Source of the DNA: Mrakia gelida
Taxonomy: Eukaryota; Basidiomycota; Tremellomycetes; Cystofilobasidiales; Mrakiaceae
Reading direction: 5' to 3'
NCBI GenBank assembly: GCA_024345305.1
Contig: BRON01000019.1
Span: forward strand, 372,001 to 436,000
DNA length: 64,000 nt
Shown here: positions 1-15,700 of the stretch, piece by piece
How positions within the stretch are numbered: position 1 is the first letter of the stretch
How the letters are laid out: every line of letters starts with the position of its first letter
Position numbers and translations under genes: made by a program
Notes under the pieces: model-generated
Told to the model about the DNA's origin: nothing
Databases searched by the model: none
Seen by the model: the letters and a program-made list of their open reading frames with translations, nothing else

Positions 1-271
1 GCTTTGCTTTTTGTGCCTTGTGGAATCTTAGGCTCTCTATCTCAACCGCTCAGATCAACTCGATTCCTTCAAAGGCGAAAGACACGCGCGAAAGAGGTCG
101 CTCGAGCCGAGTCGAATAATTGACGCGTCTCGTCAACCCTCGATCCTCTCGTTTCGCTCTTTCCCAACAAGTCGGAGAAAATCGAAAGTCATCCTCATCC
201 CAAACCCAAACCAAAGCCAAAACGACATAAACACCGCCCTCCCATCCAATCTACTCCTCTCGTTCAATCGC

Positions 272-3552
<3,281 letters not shown>

Positions 3553-4162
3553 GCTTGTAGATGGAGATGAGAAAGGAGAAAAGGGCATGGGGGTGGAGGG
3601 AAGGAAGCAAACACGAGCAAGTCATTTCTCTCGAAGGGTCTCGTCGTCAAGTGCTTTCGGACTCTCGTTGACAGACCGACAAGCCTCTCAGAAAAAGAAA
3701 AACAACAACAAAGAATGTATATAGAAGAAAAGGCGAAGGAAAGCACCAGTTCACCGAGGCTGCGAGAGAATTTTGCCCGGTAGGAAGGAAAAACACAACG
3801 AGGAAGTTCGTCATCCGAGCTCACTCGACGGAGGACCGCCGACGAACAGCCCTCGCTCTCTTCAGGTCTGATTTTCGCTACCAGAGAACCTCAGAGCAGG
3901 ATTTTTCACCCAGGAGCTGATAGCCTCGAGATCGAACTCTGATCTGGTGTTGATGAAATATTTTCCTTTGTAAGGAGGCCGTCTGAGTCGGAAGGTCGTC
4001 ACTCCCCCTTCCGCACGGGCGAGCGAGCTTATCCTCCCCTTCCCCCTCCCCTTCCTCAGTTGACTCCCAACCACCACAACTTCCCCAAACTCACTCAACT
4101 CACCAAAGTTCTCACCTCCCTCGCCCACCTTCCTCTCACTCCCCCTCTCTTCCTCGCCTACC
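3553..4162. promoter_or_regulatory. Shared divergent promoter region (aminotransferase / AN1 gene)
   Basis: A 610-bp interval between the start codons of two divergently transcribed genes, so it must hold both promoters and 5' UTRs. I see no strong TATA box and no convincing ORF. A pyrimidine-rich plus strand precedes the AN1 start, which is common in fungal promoters. Confidence 0.5.
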
Positions 4163-4978
4163 ATGTAAGTATCAGCAGCTCTCTCCCTCTCTCGGTCGTC
4201 GTTCGTGCGAACTCAATGAACCAGTGCTGACTCGCTCCTCCCTCCTCCCCTCTCCCTACTACTCGCCTTCCTTCTTTCTCTTGTTCTCAGGCCCGCCAAA
4301 CGTAGATGCCAGTTCAAGACTCTCGTTCTCCTCCCTGCCTCCACAGCTCCAGTATCCCCTCCTCTCCCCCCATCAGGAGGAGAATCGAGCTCCAGCGTCG
4401 ACGCCCCGTCAGCGGTCCCGTTGGAGGCTGCATCCGCCTCGTCCGTTCAGTCAGTCTTCCCTCCTTCTTTCCTTCTCTGTCTTTATTTCCATAGCTGACG
4501 AGTTCCCCCTTCGTTCGTATAGATGTCCATCAGCAGCCGTCCGGATCGTAGGGACCTGCCCGCATTGTGAACTTCACTTGTGAGTCTCACACGACCTCCC
4601 TCGATCCAGCTCCTCCCTCTCCTCGCTTTCGTGTTCTTCACCCAGCTGACTCGGCTCCCTTCTTCTCTCTCCCTCTTCAGCTGCTCAACCCATCGGCTTC
4701 CCGAAGAGCACAAATGTTCTCATCTTCAGCAATGGTGAGTTCCCTCGTCTCTTGCTTGCTTGCTCGTTATCGGAACAAAGCGCCCTTGCCCTTCCACCAC
4801 CTTCCCTCCCCCTCCCTCCCTCCCCTCTCTCCTCTCCCTTCGCCCCTTTCAAACTCTCAAACTCTCCTCGCTGACTCACAATCCCCTCTTCCCTCTCAGC
4901 CGTGACGCAGCCTTCGAAGCCAACCGAGCACGTCTGGTGTCTGAACGGACGGTCGCACGCAAGGTCGCGCAAACGTAA
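4163..4978 (+). CDS. AN1-type zinc finger protein
   Basis: Small zinc-finger protein with one AN1 domain, a family linked to stress responses and ubiquitin/proteasome or Cdc48 functions. Spliced sequence: MPAKRRCQFKT, a Ser/Ala/Pro linker, CPSAAVRIVGTCPHCELHF, CSTHRLPEEHKCSHLQQC, then RDAAFEANRARLVSERTVA and a stop at 4976-4978. The Cys/His spacing C-x2-C-x4-C-x2-H-x5-H-x-C at the end of the domain is intact. The start codon is split by an intron: exon 1 contributes only AT (4163-4164), and the G comes from exon 2, which then reads MPAKRR in frame. The linker between the first two zinc ligands is unusually long in this model. It may be shorter in reality, because alternative GT donors exist inside exon 2. 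Confidence 0.85.
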
Positions 4979-6190
4979 AGCTCAAGCCCTTCCTTCCACC
5001 CTCTCGCACGCTCTCGACCCGACCGACCGACGCACACCACCCTTCCCAAGCTCTCTTCCAACTATTTAACATCTATACACCCCCCTCCCCTCCTCCCACT
5101 CCCCTCTCGCCTCTCCTCCCTCATAGATTAGCTTGCTGCCCTGTCCGCCCGACCCAACTCTCCTCGACTCGACTCTCGACCTCGCTTTGTTGCTCTGTCT
5201 CCTTGTTCGTACGTTCGTGCCACCCCCTCCCCGCCCATCCCTCTCTTGTTCTACCTACGTGGCATTCGAGGTCGAGGCTGAGGACGTGTCTCTATATATG
5301 GTTTCCCTTTCTTGATTCGTTCCGTAGGCAGGGTTCGGAAGGTCGAAGGGCTCGGCTGAGGAAGAGGGGAACCAAACAAGGTGTTTCACGGAGGGAAAGG
5401 AGGGAAGAGAGGGCCCGAAAGAGGGCGAGGGCGAGGGATCGAGAGAGTTTTCGGGAACGGCGGGAGCAGGAGAGGTCGGGAGCAGGGCAAGGGGAAGGTT
5501 GGGTGCGTGCTTGAGAGGGGTGGGTTGGTCGTTTGGGGAGCGAGAGGGCAGAGAGAAGAAGGGAGGAGAGAGGAGAGGAGGGACGCGTCGACGAGTGATG
5601 GGCGAGGTTCGTTCGTCATTCTTTTCTCCTTTTCCTCTCAGAAAATTACAGAGGAGCTGATCAAGAGTGTGCGAGCAGGCGTCCCTTCGTCCAACTGTAG
5701 AGATCGAAGGTACTCACCTCACCTCGGCCGTCAAAGAAAAAGAATCCAACCGTCGTCGAGCTCGCAGACGGCCAGTCCTCCTTCCTTTCGCCTTCGACCA
5801 CCACCGTTCGCTCATCCTCTCACGTTCTTGCCTTCCTCGCTCTTGGCTGTTCTCGCGTCTGACTCACCTCCATCTCGACATCGACACCACCGAACCCCTT
5901 ATCAAGCAGCTCCAAGGAAGGAACGAGTCGCAACAAAGCCCTACACCTCGGTCTTCGGCGCACAAACTCTTTCCCTCCTTCCTCCCCCACCTCTCTCCCC
6001 TTCCCCTCCCTCCCCCTCCCCAGAACCGTAATCTCTCGGTTATGACAAGCGAGCTTTTACCGTCTCGGCTCGGTCTACATACACCCCAGGGCTGATCCAA
6101 AATTGAACGGCCTCTCTCCTCTTGTTCCCTTCAAACGTTCAGCATCCCCCCCTCCCTCCCACCTCCCTTTCCTTCTTTCCTTAATCAGCC
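4979..6190 (+). promoter_or_regulatory. Intergenic region upstream of MFS transporter
   Basis: 1.2 kb without a supportable gene. Long purine-rich runs (about 5330-5600) give chance ORFs with skewed composition only. A TATATAT motif sits at 5293-5299, and CTGAC/CAG combinations near 5860-6190 hint at a 5'-UTR intron of the transporter starting at 6191. Nothing else was recognised. Confidence 0.4.
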
Positions 6191-9100
6191 ATGGACCCTC
6201 ACACCACCAGTTCCTCCAGCTCTACCATCCCACCAGCAACCCGAGCTCCTTCCCCTTCCCCTACCCTCTCCCATCAAGCCGAAGATGGATCTGTCGAACG
6301 AGCTCCCAAGGTCTCAACGTCCTCGACCTCCCACACCGTCTCAGCACCTGTCGCCCTTCCCTTGGACGACGAGAAACACCTCGGAGGGACTGGATCGATG
6401 GAGGACCCTTATGTGATAGGATGGGCGGAAAACGAGCCGGAAGATCCGTATACTTGGTCGTACACCAAGAAGTTAGTACACAGTGAACAACGAGCGAGGG
6501 AGGAGGGAGGGGAGGAGGGTCGAAGCTCGCGAAACTGAACTCTCTTCCTTTGTGCCCTCGTTCGTTCGTTGAAACCAGGTGGTCCATCACAGGTCTTGTA
6601 GCTCTCAACACCCTCTGTATCGTAAGCATACCGTTCCCTCTATCACCACGTTTTTCTATCGAGTCGATTAGGAATCAAGAAGGAGTAGGAAGGAAGAAAA
6701 CAGCGCCGTCGGCGCGCGTCTTTCCCCGACCCGTCTCTTCGCTCGCTCGCTCCTACCAGCCCTTCCTGCCCTTCCATCTCTCTTCTCAGCTCAACTGACC
6801 TGCCTTTTGTGTGTTCCTTCATCACCAGGCCTTCGCCTCCTCAGCCTACTCAGGAGGAGTCAACCAAATCGCCGCTGCTCTCAACGTCCATTCCGAGGAG
6901 ATCATGATCCTTGGGATCTCCCTCTACGTTCTTGGGTTCGGTGCTGGACCTTTGATCTGGGCTCCGCTCAGTGAGATGTTTGGAAGGAGGATTATTTTCG
7001 TGAGCACACCATCCTTCCACCTCTTCCACCTGCATCGTTCGCTCGAACGAGTCGGGTAGCCAGCGAGACTCGACTCGGCCTTCGGCTGAAACGAACGAAC
7101 TGACTCGCTCTCCTTCCTTTCTCCCCCTCGCCCCAGATCGTCTCCTACCTCCCCTTCACCCTCTTCCAGATCGGAGGAGCGTGCGCCAACAACATTGAGA
7201 CCATCTTGATCACGAGAGCGTTCGCTGGGTTCTTTGGATCGGCTCCTTTGACTAACTCGGGAGGGCAGGTGAGTCTCCCCTCCCTCGCGTTTCCCCTCCC
7301 CTCCTTCTGGTTCGTTCCTCGCAGTTCAGGTGAGCTGACCGTTTGGTTGACTTTCGTTCTTCTTCTCCAGATCGCCGACATGTGGAGTGCTCAGGAGCGT
7401 GGATTGGCTTCTGCTTTGTTCGCGCTGGCTCCTTTCCTTGGTGTGAGTTGACGATTTCTTCTTCGCTCGCTCGTTCATATCTTCGCGTGCTCACTGTGTC
7501 GCTTTGCTTTCGCTTTTCAGCCTGTCTTGGGTCCTATCGTTGGAGGATTCACTGCTGCTTCTGGATGGAGGTGAGCTTCTCGTTTTCTCGTCGCTTTCTT
7601 CGTTTGCGTTCGACTCGAGACGAAGCAGCTGCTGATCCCTTTCCCGTCTTCTCCGCCTGCTTTCGCAGAAACGTCTTCTGGGTCGTGAGTGTCCTCCTTC
7701 CGTCTCTCATCCTCGTCCTTACTCGCACAAGTCTTCACGAGAGGATCCGAAATTGACGCGTCTTCCTTTTCTCCTCGTCCCTTCGTCAGATGTTCGCCTT
7801 CGCCGCAGTCACCTACGTTATCACTCTCTTCTCCGTTCCCGAAACGTGAGTTTCTCGCTTCTCATTGTCGTGCTCGCATCGCACTCGACTGACACGCTCC
7901 TTCGTTTCGTTTCGTTCTCGTTCGACAGCTACGCTCCCAAACTCCTTCGACAGAAGTCCGCTCGACTTCACAAGGCCTCGGGTGGAACGATTTACTACAT
8001 CTCCAAGTTCGACAAGGCCAACACGCTGACTAAGAAGGAGATGTTCAAGCTCAACGTGCGTCAATTCCCTCCTTTCTCGCATCGAAGTCGTACGAGACGA
8101 GCCTGACTTTCCTCTTCCCATCTCTTCTCGCCTTACAGATGACTCGACCTTTCGTCCTGCTCTTCAAGGAGCCTATCGTTCTTCTCCTTTCCATCTACAC
8201 TGCCATCGTCTAGTGAGTCTCCTTCAGCGTTCGAACGAGGCCGAGGAAAATAACGAACTGACTCGACGCGTCTTTTCTCTTCTCGTCTTCTTAGCGGTAC
8301 CCTCTACCTCTTCTTCTGCGCCTTCCCCATCGTCTTCCAGCAGACTCGAGGATGGTCGTCAGGAGTGGGAGGTCTCGCTTTCCTAGGAGTAGGAGGAGGT
8401 ATGCTCATCGGTGAGTCTCGCTTCGTCGCCCGTCTTTCGTTCGCTCTTTCGCGAAGCTAACCCTCCTCATCTTCTTCGATCTTCAGGTACCGCTCTCGCC
8501 CCTCTCAACAACAAGTACTACGTCGCTCAAATGGCGAAATCCCCTACTGGACGAGCTCCTCCCGAGGCTCGACTTCCCTTCGCGTGCATCGGTTCGATCA
8601 TGCTTCCTTGCGGAATCTTCTGGTTCGCCTGGACTTCGGACCCTAGCGTGCACTGGATCGCTCCCATCTTGGCTGGAGTTCCTTTCGGTTGTGGAATGCT
8701 GCTTGTGTTCACTTCGGTCATTGGTGAGTTGACGAACGGACGGAGACAGCCCGAAACGAGACGCGTCTCGTAGAAATCGAACTGACTCAACTTTCGCTTC
8801 CTCTTTCGCTCAGGTTACCTCATCGACACCTACCTCATGTACGCTGCTTCAGCTCTCGCTGCTAACGCGGTTATGCGATCTATCCTCGGAGCCAGTAAGT
8901 CACACCAGTTCTTCTCGCCGAGTCTTTCTGCGAAACGAGAAGCTGATCGTCCATCTCTCTCGAACAGTCTTCCCTCTCTTCGCCACCTACATGTACAAGA
9001 ACCTCGGAAACGAGTGGGCTTCTACTCTTGGTGAGTCTCAAACCCTCGTCCCAACATTCTGACGCGTCCGAGCATAACTGACGCTCTCTTTCGCGCGCGT

Positions 9101-9499
9101 TGTTCTTTCAGTCGGTTTCCTCTCCCTCGCTTGCGTTCCCATGCCTTTCGTTTTCTTCTTCTACGGAGAAAAGTACGTCACGTCTCCCTTCCCCCTCTCT
9201 CCCCTTCCCCTTCTCCTCCCTCTCTCGCCCACATCCTGACCTTCCCTTCTTCCTTCTTCTCTCGCAGAATCCGAGGCATGTCCTCCTTCTCCCCCACCGG
9301 AAAGCCCGCTTCTCCCCCAACTCCCAACGCCGACCCCAACGAAAAGGCAACCATCGGACACGATCTCGAAGCAGTCATGTCCCGTCACACCGTCAACGAA
9401 CTCGAGAGACAGTTCTCGAACGACGCGGGAATGGAGGAACAGAGGTTCCAGGATCTCGCGCTCGAGAGGAAGAGGACCGAGGGTCATAACGCTGTGTAG
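6191..9499 (+). CDS. MFS drug:H+ antiporter, DHA1 (12-spanner) type
   Basis: Plasma-membrane multidrug or polyamine-type exporter of the major facilitator superfamily. A hydrophilic N-terminus ends in [15 protein letters not shown], the typical DHA1 entry into TM1. Following exons give [40 protein letters not shown] with GRRIIF (the loop 2-3 MFS signature), [18 protein letters not shown] with [25 protein letters not shown], a central loop, [21 protein letters not shown], and [19 protein letters not shown]. The gene ends in a hydrophilic tail and a stop at 9497-9499. More than ten short introns are present. It is first in a plus-strand run of transporters. The substrate cannot be told from sequence. 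Confidence 0.93.
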
Positions 9500-9905
9500 A
9501 CTGGGTTTCGTTGGGTTTCGGCGGCGGATTGATACTTCATAGATGGACTTCTTTCATAGACTACGTACGACTTACTACTATATCACTACTATCATTCACA
9601 CTCGTTTCGTTCTGATCCTGTTCTCGTCGCGAGCCGAAGACGGAGACCCCCCTTCGACTCTTGCCGTTTATGACTCGACTGATCCAGTTTTTCTCTTTCT
9701 GAGGCGCGCAAAACCTCGTACAGACTGCAGATCAGACGATGCGAGAAACTTCCTCCCTGATATCCCGACCCATAGATAAGGGCGGCTCCGAACCTCTCGT
9801 CCTTCTCGACCGTCGACTTTCGCGGTCCCCTCGCCCTCCATCCCTCCCTTCCTTGTTTTCCAACCCTTCCTTCCTCACGTTATCCGCTGACCCTCACCTC
9901 CCACC
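9500..9905 (+). promoter_or_regulatory. Intergenic region between two MFS genes
   Basis: 406 bp holding the 3' UTR of the upstream transporter and the promoter of the next one. The start at 9906 is preceded by the pyrimidine-rich context CCTCCCACC. No gene is seen. Confidence 0.4.
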
Positions 9906-12577
9906 ATGTCCGAATCCACTCGCAGACCCTCTTCCTCTTCCCACTCAGAGATCGAACTCTCCCCTCTACCTCGCTCAGTAACCCCAGCGGAGTCGTTCAA
10001 AGGAGAAGAAGGAGGAGGAGTGTTGAGCTCGACCTTCATGACCATCGAAGAGCCTTCCTTCCCTCCTTCCCTTGCGTCCCGACGTTCTTCCACCCTTTCG
10101 GACGAGCCTCCGGCGAGTGCAGCGGTTGCACTGCCTCCTACGGATGATGGTAGAGCGGCGTATACGTTCCTGCTGGGAGCGTTCTTGATTGAGGCGCTTG
10201 TGTGAGCTCGAAGCCTCCTCCTCCTTCGGCCTCGAGCTTTGATGTTTCAGCAGCTCGACTCAGCGCTGACTTCGACTCTCTTTCTTCGATTCTTCAGATG
10301 GGGCTTCCCTTTCTCGTTCTCGAACTTCCAAGCTGTAGGTCTCCACCTGTCAGACGGGCTGTCGAGAGGAACGAAGAGCCGCGGTCGAGCTGAACGATCT
10401 GCTCGTTTTCCTTCTCTCCATCCTTCGCTCGTTCAGTACTACCTCGCTCCGGATGGACCGTACCCCAACAATCAAGGGCTTATCACTCTTACTGGAACTC
10501 TGTCTTCGGTGCGTCTTCTCCCTCTCGTCAGCGTGCTTGAGATCTGGTGCTTATCCTCGCTTTCTCTTCTCGAACAGGGATTAACCTACATGTCTGCGCT
10601 TGTCAGTGAGTAGAGCGAACAACCCGCTTTGATATCTCGTACCTAATTGACCCTTGTCTCTCAGTCTTCCCCATCCTGGAACGAAAGTGAGCATCGCCGA
10701 TCAGCCCTCGCGCTTGTCCTTCTTCCTCTTCTGACCTTTCCTCTCTTCCTTTCCATTAGACCTCGATGGCGTCGCCCATGCCTCTACATCGGATTCGTTA
10801 CCCTCATCGCTGGACTGATCGGATCTGGCTTCGCGAAATCGGTTCGTTAGCTCGCCTCTCTCGGCCTCGTCCTCGACGCGACCTTACCGATCCTTTCGCT
10901 CTTTCGTTACAGCCCTCGGTTCTCGTCATCACCCAAGGTCTTCTCTTCTCACTGGGTGGATCCGTTCTCTACGCGCCTGTGATCTCTTACATGCACGAAT
11001 GGTGGGTGCGGAGGACAGGGTTCGCTTATGGTTCGTCGAGCTAACTCTTCGAGTCTTTTTGACGTCGAGCCAGAGCTGACCTTTCCCTTTCGTTCCACAG
11101 GAGTCATCACTGCTGGTCAGTAACGGCTATCACAGCTGTCGTCTCGTCTCAAAGCTGACTCGCATGCCCTTCGTTCCAACAGGCACATCAATCTCGTTCG
11201 TCCCCGAAGACGAGACGCGTCGAACTTCCGTGTGAAGCTGACTCTCGCTCTTCCCTTCCCCTTCTCGCAGAGGCATCGTCTTCCCCTTCATCATCCAAGC
11301 CCTTCTCAGTCGATTTGGCTCTGGACCAACACTCTGGGGACTAGGTTTAGTCCTCTTCGTCCTCATCGGATCGCTGCTTCCTTTCGTTCGAGGCCGACTC
11401 CCCGACCCACCTCGAAGCCGGGAAGCTCGACGCGAGGCTCCTCAGCAGTTCGATTACTCCTTCTTCGCTAGGAAGAAGTTCTGGATCCTGTGGTCGGTGA
11501 GTGAACTTTCCGTCTCGTTGCGAGGTCGCTCGAGCCGAATTGAACTGACTCCCTCGTTTTCGTTTGCGACGAACAGGCGAACCTGTGTCAAGCCTTGGGT
11601 AGGTTTTCCTTTTGACCCTCGCGTGAGCTCTTAGCTGATTGACCGTCTCTATTTGCCAGGCTACTTCTTGCCCACGCTCTTCATCAGTTTGTACGCCGCG
11701 AAGGTCGACGAGGGAAACGCGTCGCTGGGATCGATTTCTCTCGCCACCATCAACGGTGTGTTCGAGCCGCTCGCCTCACTCTTGTCTGCGATTGATGAGC
11801 TCCAAAGGATTTATTAACAGACCCTTACTGACCCGTAACTCTCCTCTTCATGCCTCTAAAGCCACTGCGATCATTTCTCGAGTCTCGTTCGGTGCCCTCT
11901 CCGACAACCCCAAGTTCACTCTTCCCCTCATCATCCTCTCCTGCTTCGGCTCTGGGATCTCGGCACTCTTGATCTGGGGATTTGGAGCGTCAACAACTCC
12001 AGGGTTGATCGGTTTCTCAGCAGGTTCGTTCTCCCTCTTTGACCGACGACGGGCTCGCTCGAACGACTTCGCTGACCACCTGCGTCTCTTACTTTTGCTT
12101 TCCTCGTCAGCCTTCGGCGTCTTCTCTGGCGGCTTCTCGAGTCTGTGGGCCGCCATGATCCGCGAAGTCGGAGGTACGTCTTTTCCTCGTTCCACTTTGC
12201 GTAGTCGCGCTCCCTTTTTCCGAGCTGATCTTGGCTGCCATTCCTCCAGTTGAATCGCCCGCCCAAGCAACGACTCTTTATGGGATCTTCTCCTTCGGGC
12301 GAGGTCTCGGGAACGTCCTCGGAGCTCCTGTGAGTTTCGTCTTTCGCCTCGTTGAGCTCGTCGCGTCGAGTTCGAAACTGAACCGATGACTTTTCCCTCC
12401 CTTTCCTGTTCCCAGATCTCGACTGCTCTGCTCAACTCCTCTCCACTCCCCATCAACTACGGAATGGGAGAGTATGGGAAGCTCATTGTCTTCACTGGGA
12501 CCTCGCTGGTCGTCGCTGGGGTCATTGGAGGAAGTGCCGGGGGTTGGAGGTTGAAGAGCTCAGCGAGAAGGGAGTGA
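9906..12577 (+). CDS. MFS transporter, monocarboxylate (MCT/MCH) type
   Basis: Probable membrane carrier for monocarboxylates or related acids. The start MSESTRRPSSSSHSEIEL leads into an acidic/Ser-rich cytosolic tail, then AAYTFLLGAFLIEALVWGFP, FSFSNFQAYYLAPDGPYPNN, GLTYMSALVIFPILE, GFVTLIAGLIGSGFAKS, GLLFSLGGSVLYAPVISYMH with EWWVRRTGFAYG (typical MCT TM4-5 region), VITAGTSISGIVFPFIIQAL, a central loop, and a second half ending KLIVFTGTSLVVAGVIGGSA. Two consecutive microexons, 11101-11115 (15 nt) and 11183-11195 (13 nt), restore the conserved GVITAGTSISG segment exactly. Membership in the MCT branch of MFS rests on the TM4-5 pattern; the substrate is unknown. Confidence 0.88.
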
Positions 12578-12666
12578 AGATTTCACTGTGTGCGAAAAAC
12601 TCGTCAGCCTCTATTTCATGGTCTTTTCGACTCATGTCTAAGTTTTCAAGACGAGGGAGCGCTGAA

Positions 12667-12676
12667 TATATATAAA
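12667..12676 (+). promoter_or_regulatory. TATA-like element of the AAA ATPase gene
   Basis: TATATATAAA lies about 60 bp upstream of the ATG at 12738, in the 160-bp gap after the upstream transporter stop. The spacing suits a short 5' UTR. Confidence 0.5.
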
Positions 12677-12737
12677 TCGGGGCCTAGTCAGCGAGCTCGC
12701 TCCTTCCTTCTCCTTCCCTCCCCAACCCACGACGCAG

Positions 12738-15700
12738 ATGCTTCTCGCTCAAACTTCGAGCAGGTCCCTCCGACGCCCTTTGCTCCCCCTCTCCTCTTCT
12801 CGGTCCCTCTCCTCCTCCTTCGTCGCTTCTTTTCCCCGGGGAAGACCTTTCACAGCGTCTGAAGGGACTAAACGGACGCTAGGATCGCTCGTTGGCTTCC
12901 GAGGTCGCCCTCCTCATCGAGACTCGCACCTTCATTCAACCTCCTCCTCCTCCCCTCCTTCAACTTCCACACCACGACCTTGGAGTAAACTCCTACCGAC
13001 GACATGGGCTTCTCGATTTCTCTCTACTCCTTCCTCTCGGACGATCAAAAAGGAGGAAACCGCTGCCGACTCTCCCCCTCCTCCTTCCCCTCCACCAGCT
13101 CCTCCTCCTTCAGAGTCTCCTTCCTCGCCAACACCTCCTCCTTCCACCCCTGCATCATCACCCCCAGCAGCTCCTCCTCCTCCCTCCGACGGCTCTGAAC
13201 CTACACCTTCCTCCATCCTTCACTTCTTCCCTCCTCCTCCTCCCCCGGGACCTCACCCTGAACTCCCTTCCGAGGAAACGCTCGCCATCCTCCAAGCGAC
13301 CATCATCGAGTCCCTCCACGTGGGGAGGAACCTTCAAGGAGGAAAATCTTCCCTCTCTTCGTCAAGAGGAGGAGACGCAGCTGCTCCTGAGCCCATCGTA
13401 GGAATCTACTGCCCTCTCGAAGGAGGATCTTACGTCCTTGACGCTGCCATCGAGGAGATCGCTTCAAGGCTGGGAGGAGATCTCGTAGAGCTCGATGCGC
13501 TCGAGCTAGGAGCAGAAGGTCTTGGGACACTAGGACCAGGTAAGTTACTCTTTTCCGAGGTCTCGTCTGGAATCGTATCAGGGGCCTTTTTGGTTTGGGA
13601 CGAAGCTCACCTTCCTTCCTCCTCCTTCCCCTCCAGCTACCTCCGCCATTCCTCTCTCCCCGAACCCACTCAAGATCGGTCGATCAGCGAGCTCGAAAGC
13701 CAATACCAACGTCTTCGACTCTTCTCCTTCTCTCCAAGAATTGGAGGACTTGGAGAATGAGCTCGATGAGGACCTCGACGCCGACGAGGACGAGGACTTC
13801 GAAGACGAAGACGACTTGGACGTCATCCCTTCTCCTCCTCGCACCTCCGCCGCCGAAGACCACTCCCTCTCCTCTTCTGGAGCTACGAGGAGCAACGACT
13901 GGAAGGCAGGAGCTGCAGCCGTCGCCGAGGCCACTTCCAAGGAGGATTCGTCGTCGTCGTCGCCGTCCAAGGCAGAGGAGAAGGCGGTCAAGAAGGAGGA
14001 CCTGGAAGAGGAGGAGGTCAACGACCACCCTCGTCCGCAGATCTACTCGACGTTCTCGACTCTGGACGATCTCAAGAAGGCGACGACCACTCGATCAGCA
14101 CCAGCAGCCTCGTCCCAGGAAATCCTCTCGCAGCTCTTCACCGAGATCGTCAACGCCGAACGAGTCACACCCAAACCCTCGTCGGTCGACGTCGCGTCGT
14201 CTTCCGTCGACGAGACTTCCCTCCCAACCACCTCAAGCCCTTCAGTTCCCTCCATCTCCACCTCCCCCACATCGTCATCTTCACCTTCATCCTCTCCCAA
14301 ACCTCGAATCATCTACATCAAGAACGCCATCGACATGGCAGGAACCTTCAACACCTCGAGCTTAGGATCCCACCCAAGCTGGTTCTCCGAGCTCCTCGTC
14401 GCTGTTCGAGCTCGGAGGGCAGCCTCCGGACCTACCACCGTCGTCCTCGGACTCTCTCCTTCCAACCTCCAAACTGCGACGACCACCACTCCCGAACGTC
14501 GCCCCTTCTACGAATCCCTCCTCTCGACAATGTCAGGAGCTCCCAAGGCGCCTCCCCCGGTCAGTCGCGAGTCGATTCTCTGGGCGGCATCGTCGGAGAC
14601 CCGTTCTGCTGAGGCGAAGACGAGAGCTCTTATGCAGAGGATCGTGACGATGATTGAAGGGCAGTGGGGGAGCTTGCTTCCCTCGTTCGAAGGATCTCAG
14701 TCCCAATCGTCGTCGTCGTCGTCCGAGGCACCTCGCTCCCTCTCCGACATCCTCAGTCGATTCCCTCCGTCTCCTGCCGGCGGAACCTTCGTCGGTATGC
14801 CCATCCCTCTCTCCGCCTTCCTCTCGCCAACAGGACGCGGTAAGGACGAGTCGTCGACCAAGGAGAACAGCAAGACCATCTGGAAGGTCGTCGGAGTCCT
14901 GCCTCGCGTTCGAGAAGTCGAAAGGGAGAAGTCGACGAGGAACGAGACCCGAAGGAGGATCAACGAGCTTCTCTTCAGGATCGGAGCGAAAACGTCCCAC
15001 GCCGTTCTCGACGGAAACAGTCAAGAGACCCTCACCAAGGCCGCCATCTTCCTCCAGAGGATACAGCTCTACCGCGAGGAGCTGAAGGAGAGTTACGACA
15101 GGTCCAAGTCGACGACGAAGACGGCAACGGAGGAGGAGCCCTTCGTGAACAGCAGCGTCGCGACGGAGAAAATGGAGCTGGCACTCAAGGCTAAGCCGTC
15201 GGACGAGGTCGTCGAGGAGTACGAGAAGTCGATTGCGACCTTGCCTTTGCTGGGCGACTTCCCATCAGTCGAGCACTCGGATCTCTTCGTCGGTCGACTC
15301 GAAACCACCGTCTTCTCGTGGGAGGAGGTCGTCGATCTCTCAGGTCTCGCCGCCGGTCTCGTCCAACCTCAGGTCGCCAACCCCACCCCTCCATCTCCTT
15401 CCTCAACCTCGCCGACCGATCCCTCCCTCCCCATCGTCGAGGCTGCTCCCCCTCTTCCTCCCCGACCCGCTCCCTCCACCTCAACACGACCTCTCTCCAA
15501 GGACTCGAAGCTCCACTACGGCTGGGATCGACTCTCCCACGCCTTCGAGGCTCGTCGGATCTCGAGCCGTCCTGGACAGGGTTGGCTCGGGGAGTTGGTG
15601 AAGGAGGGCAAGACGCCTTCTTCTTTGGACACGAAGGAGTCTTCGACGAAGGCTCCGATAATGGTCGCGAACGACGGAAAGCCCGATCCCATCGTCGAAG

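Noticed and set aside
5330..6100. Overlapping long ORFs on both strands (for example 5381-6031 +)
   Set aside because: Composition follows purine-rich repeats; no domain, no splice-consistent structure, and it lies in the leader of an MFS gene.
13595..14365. 256-codon plus-strand ORF and antisense ORFs over the AAA ATPase
   Set aside because: Arg/Thr-rich shadow frame of the DEDEDFEDEDD-containing coding sequence.
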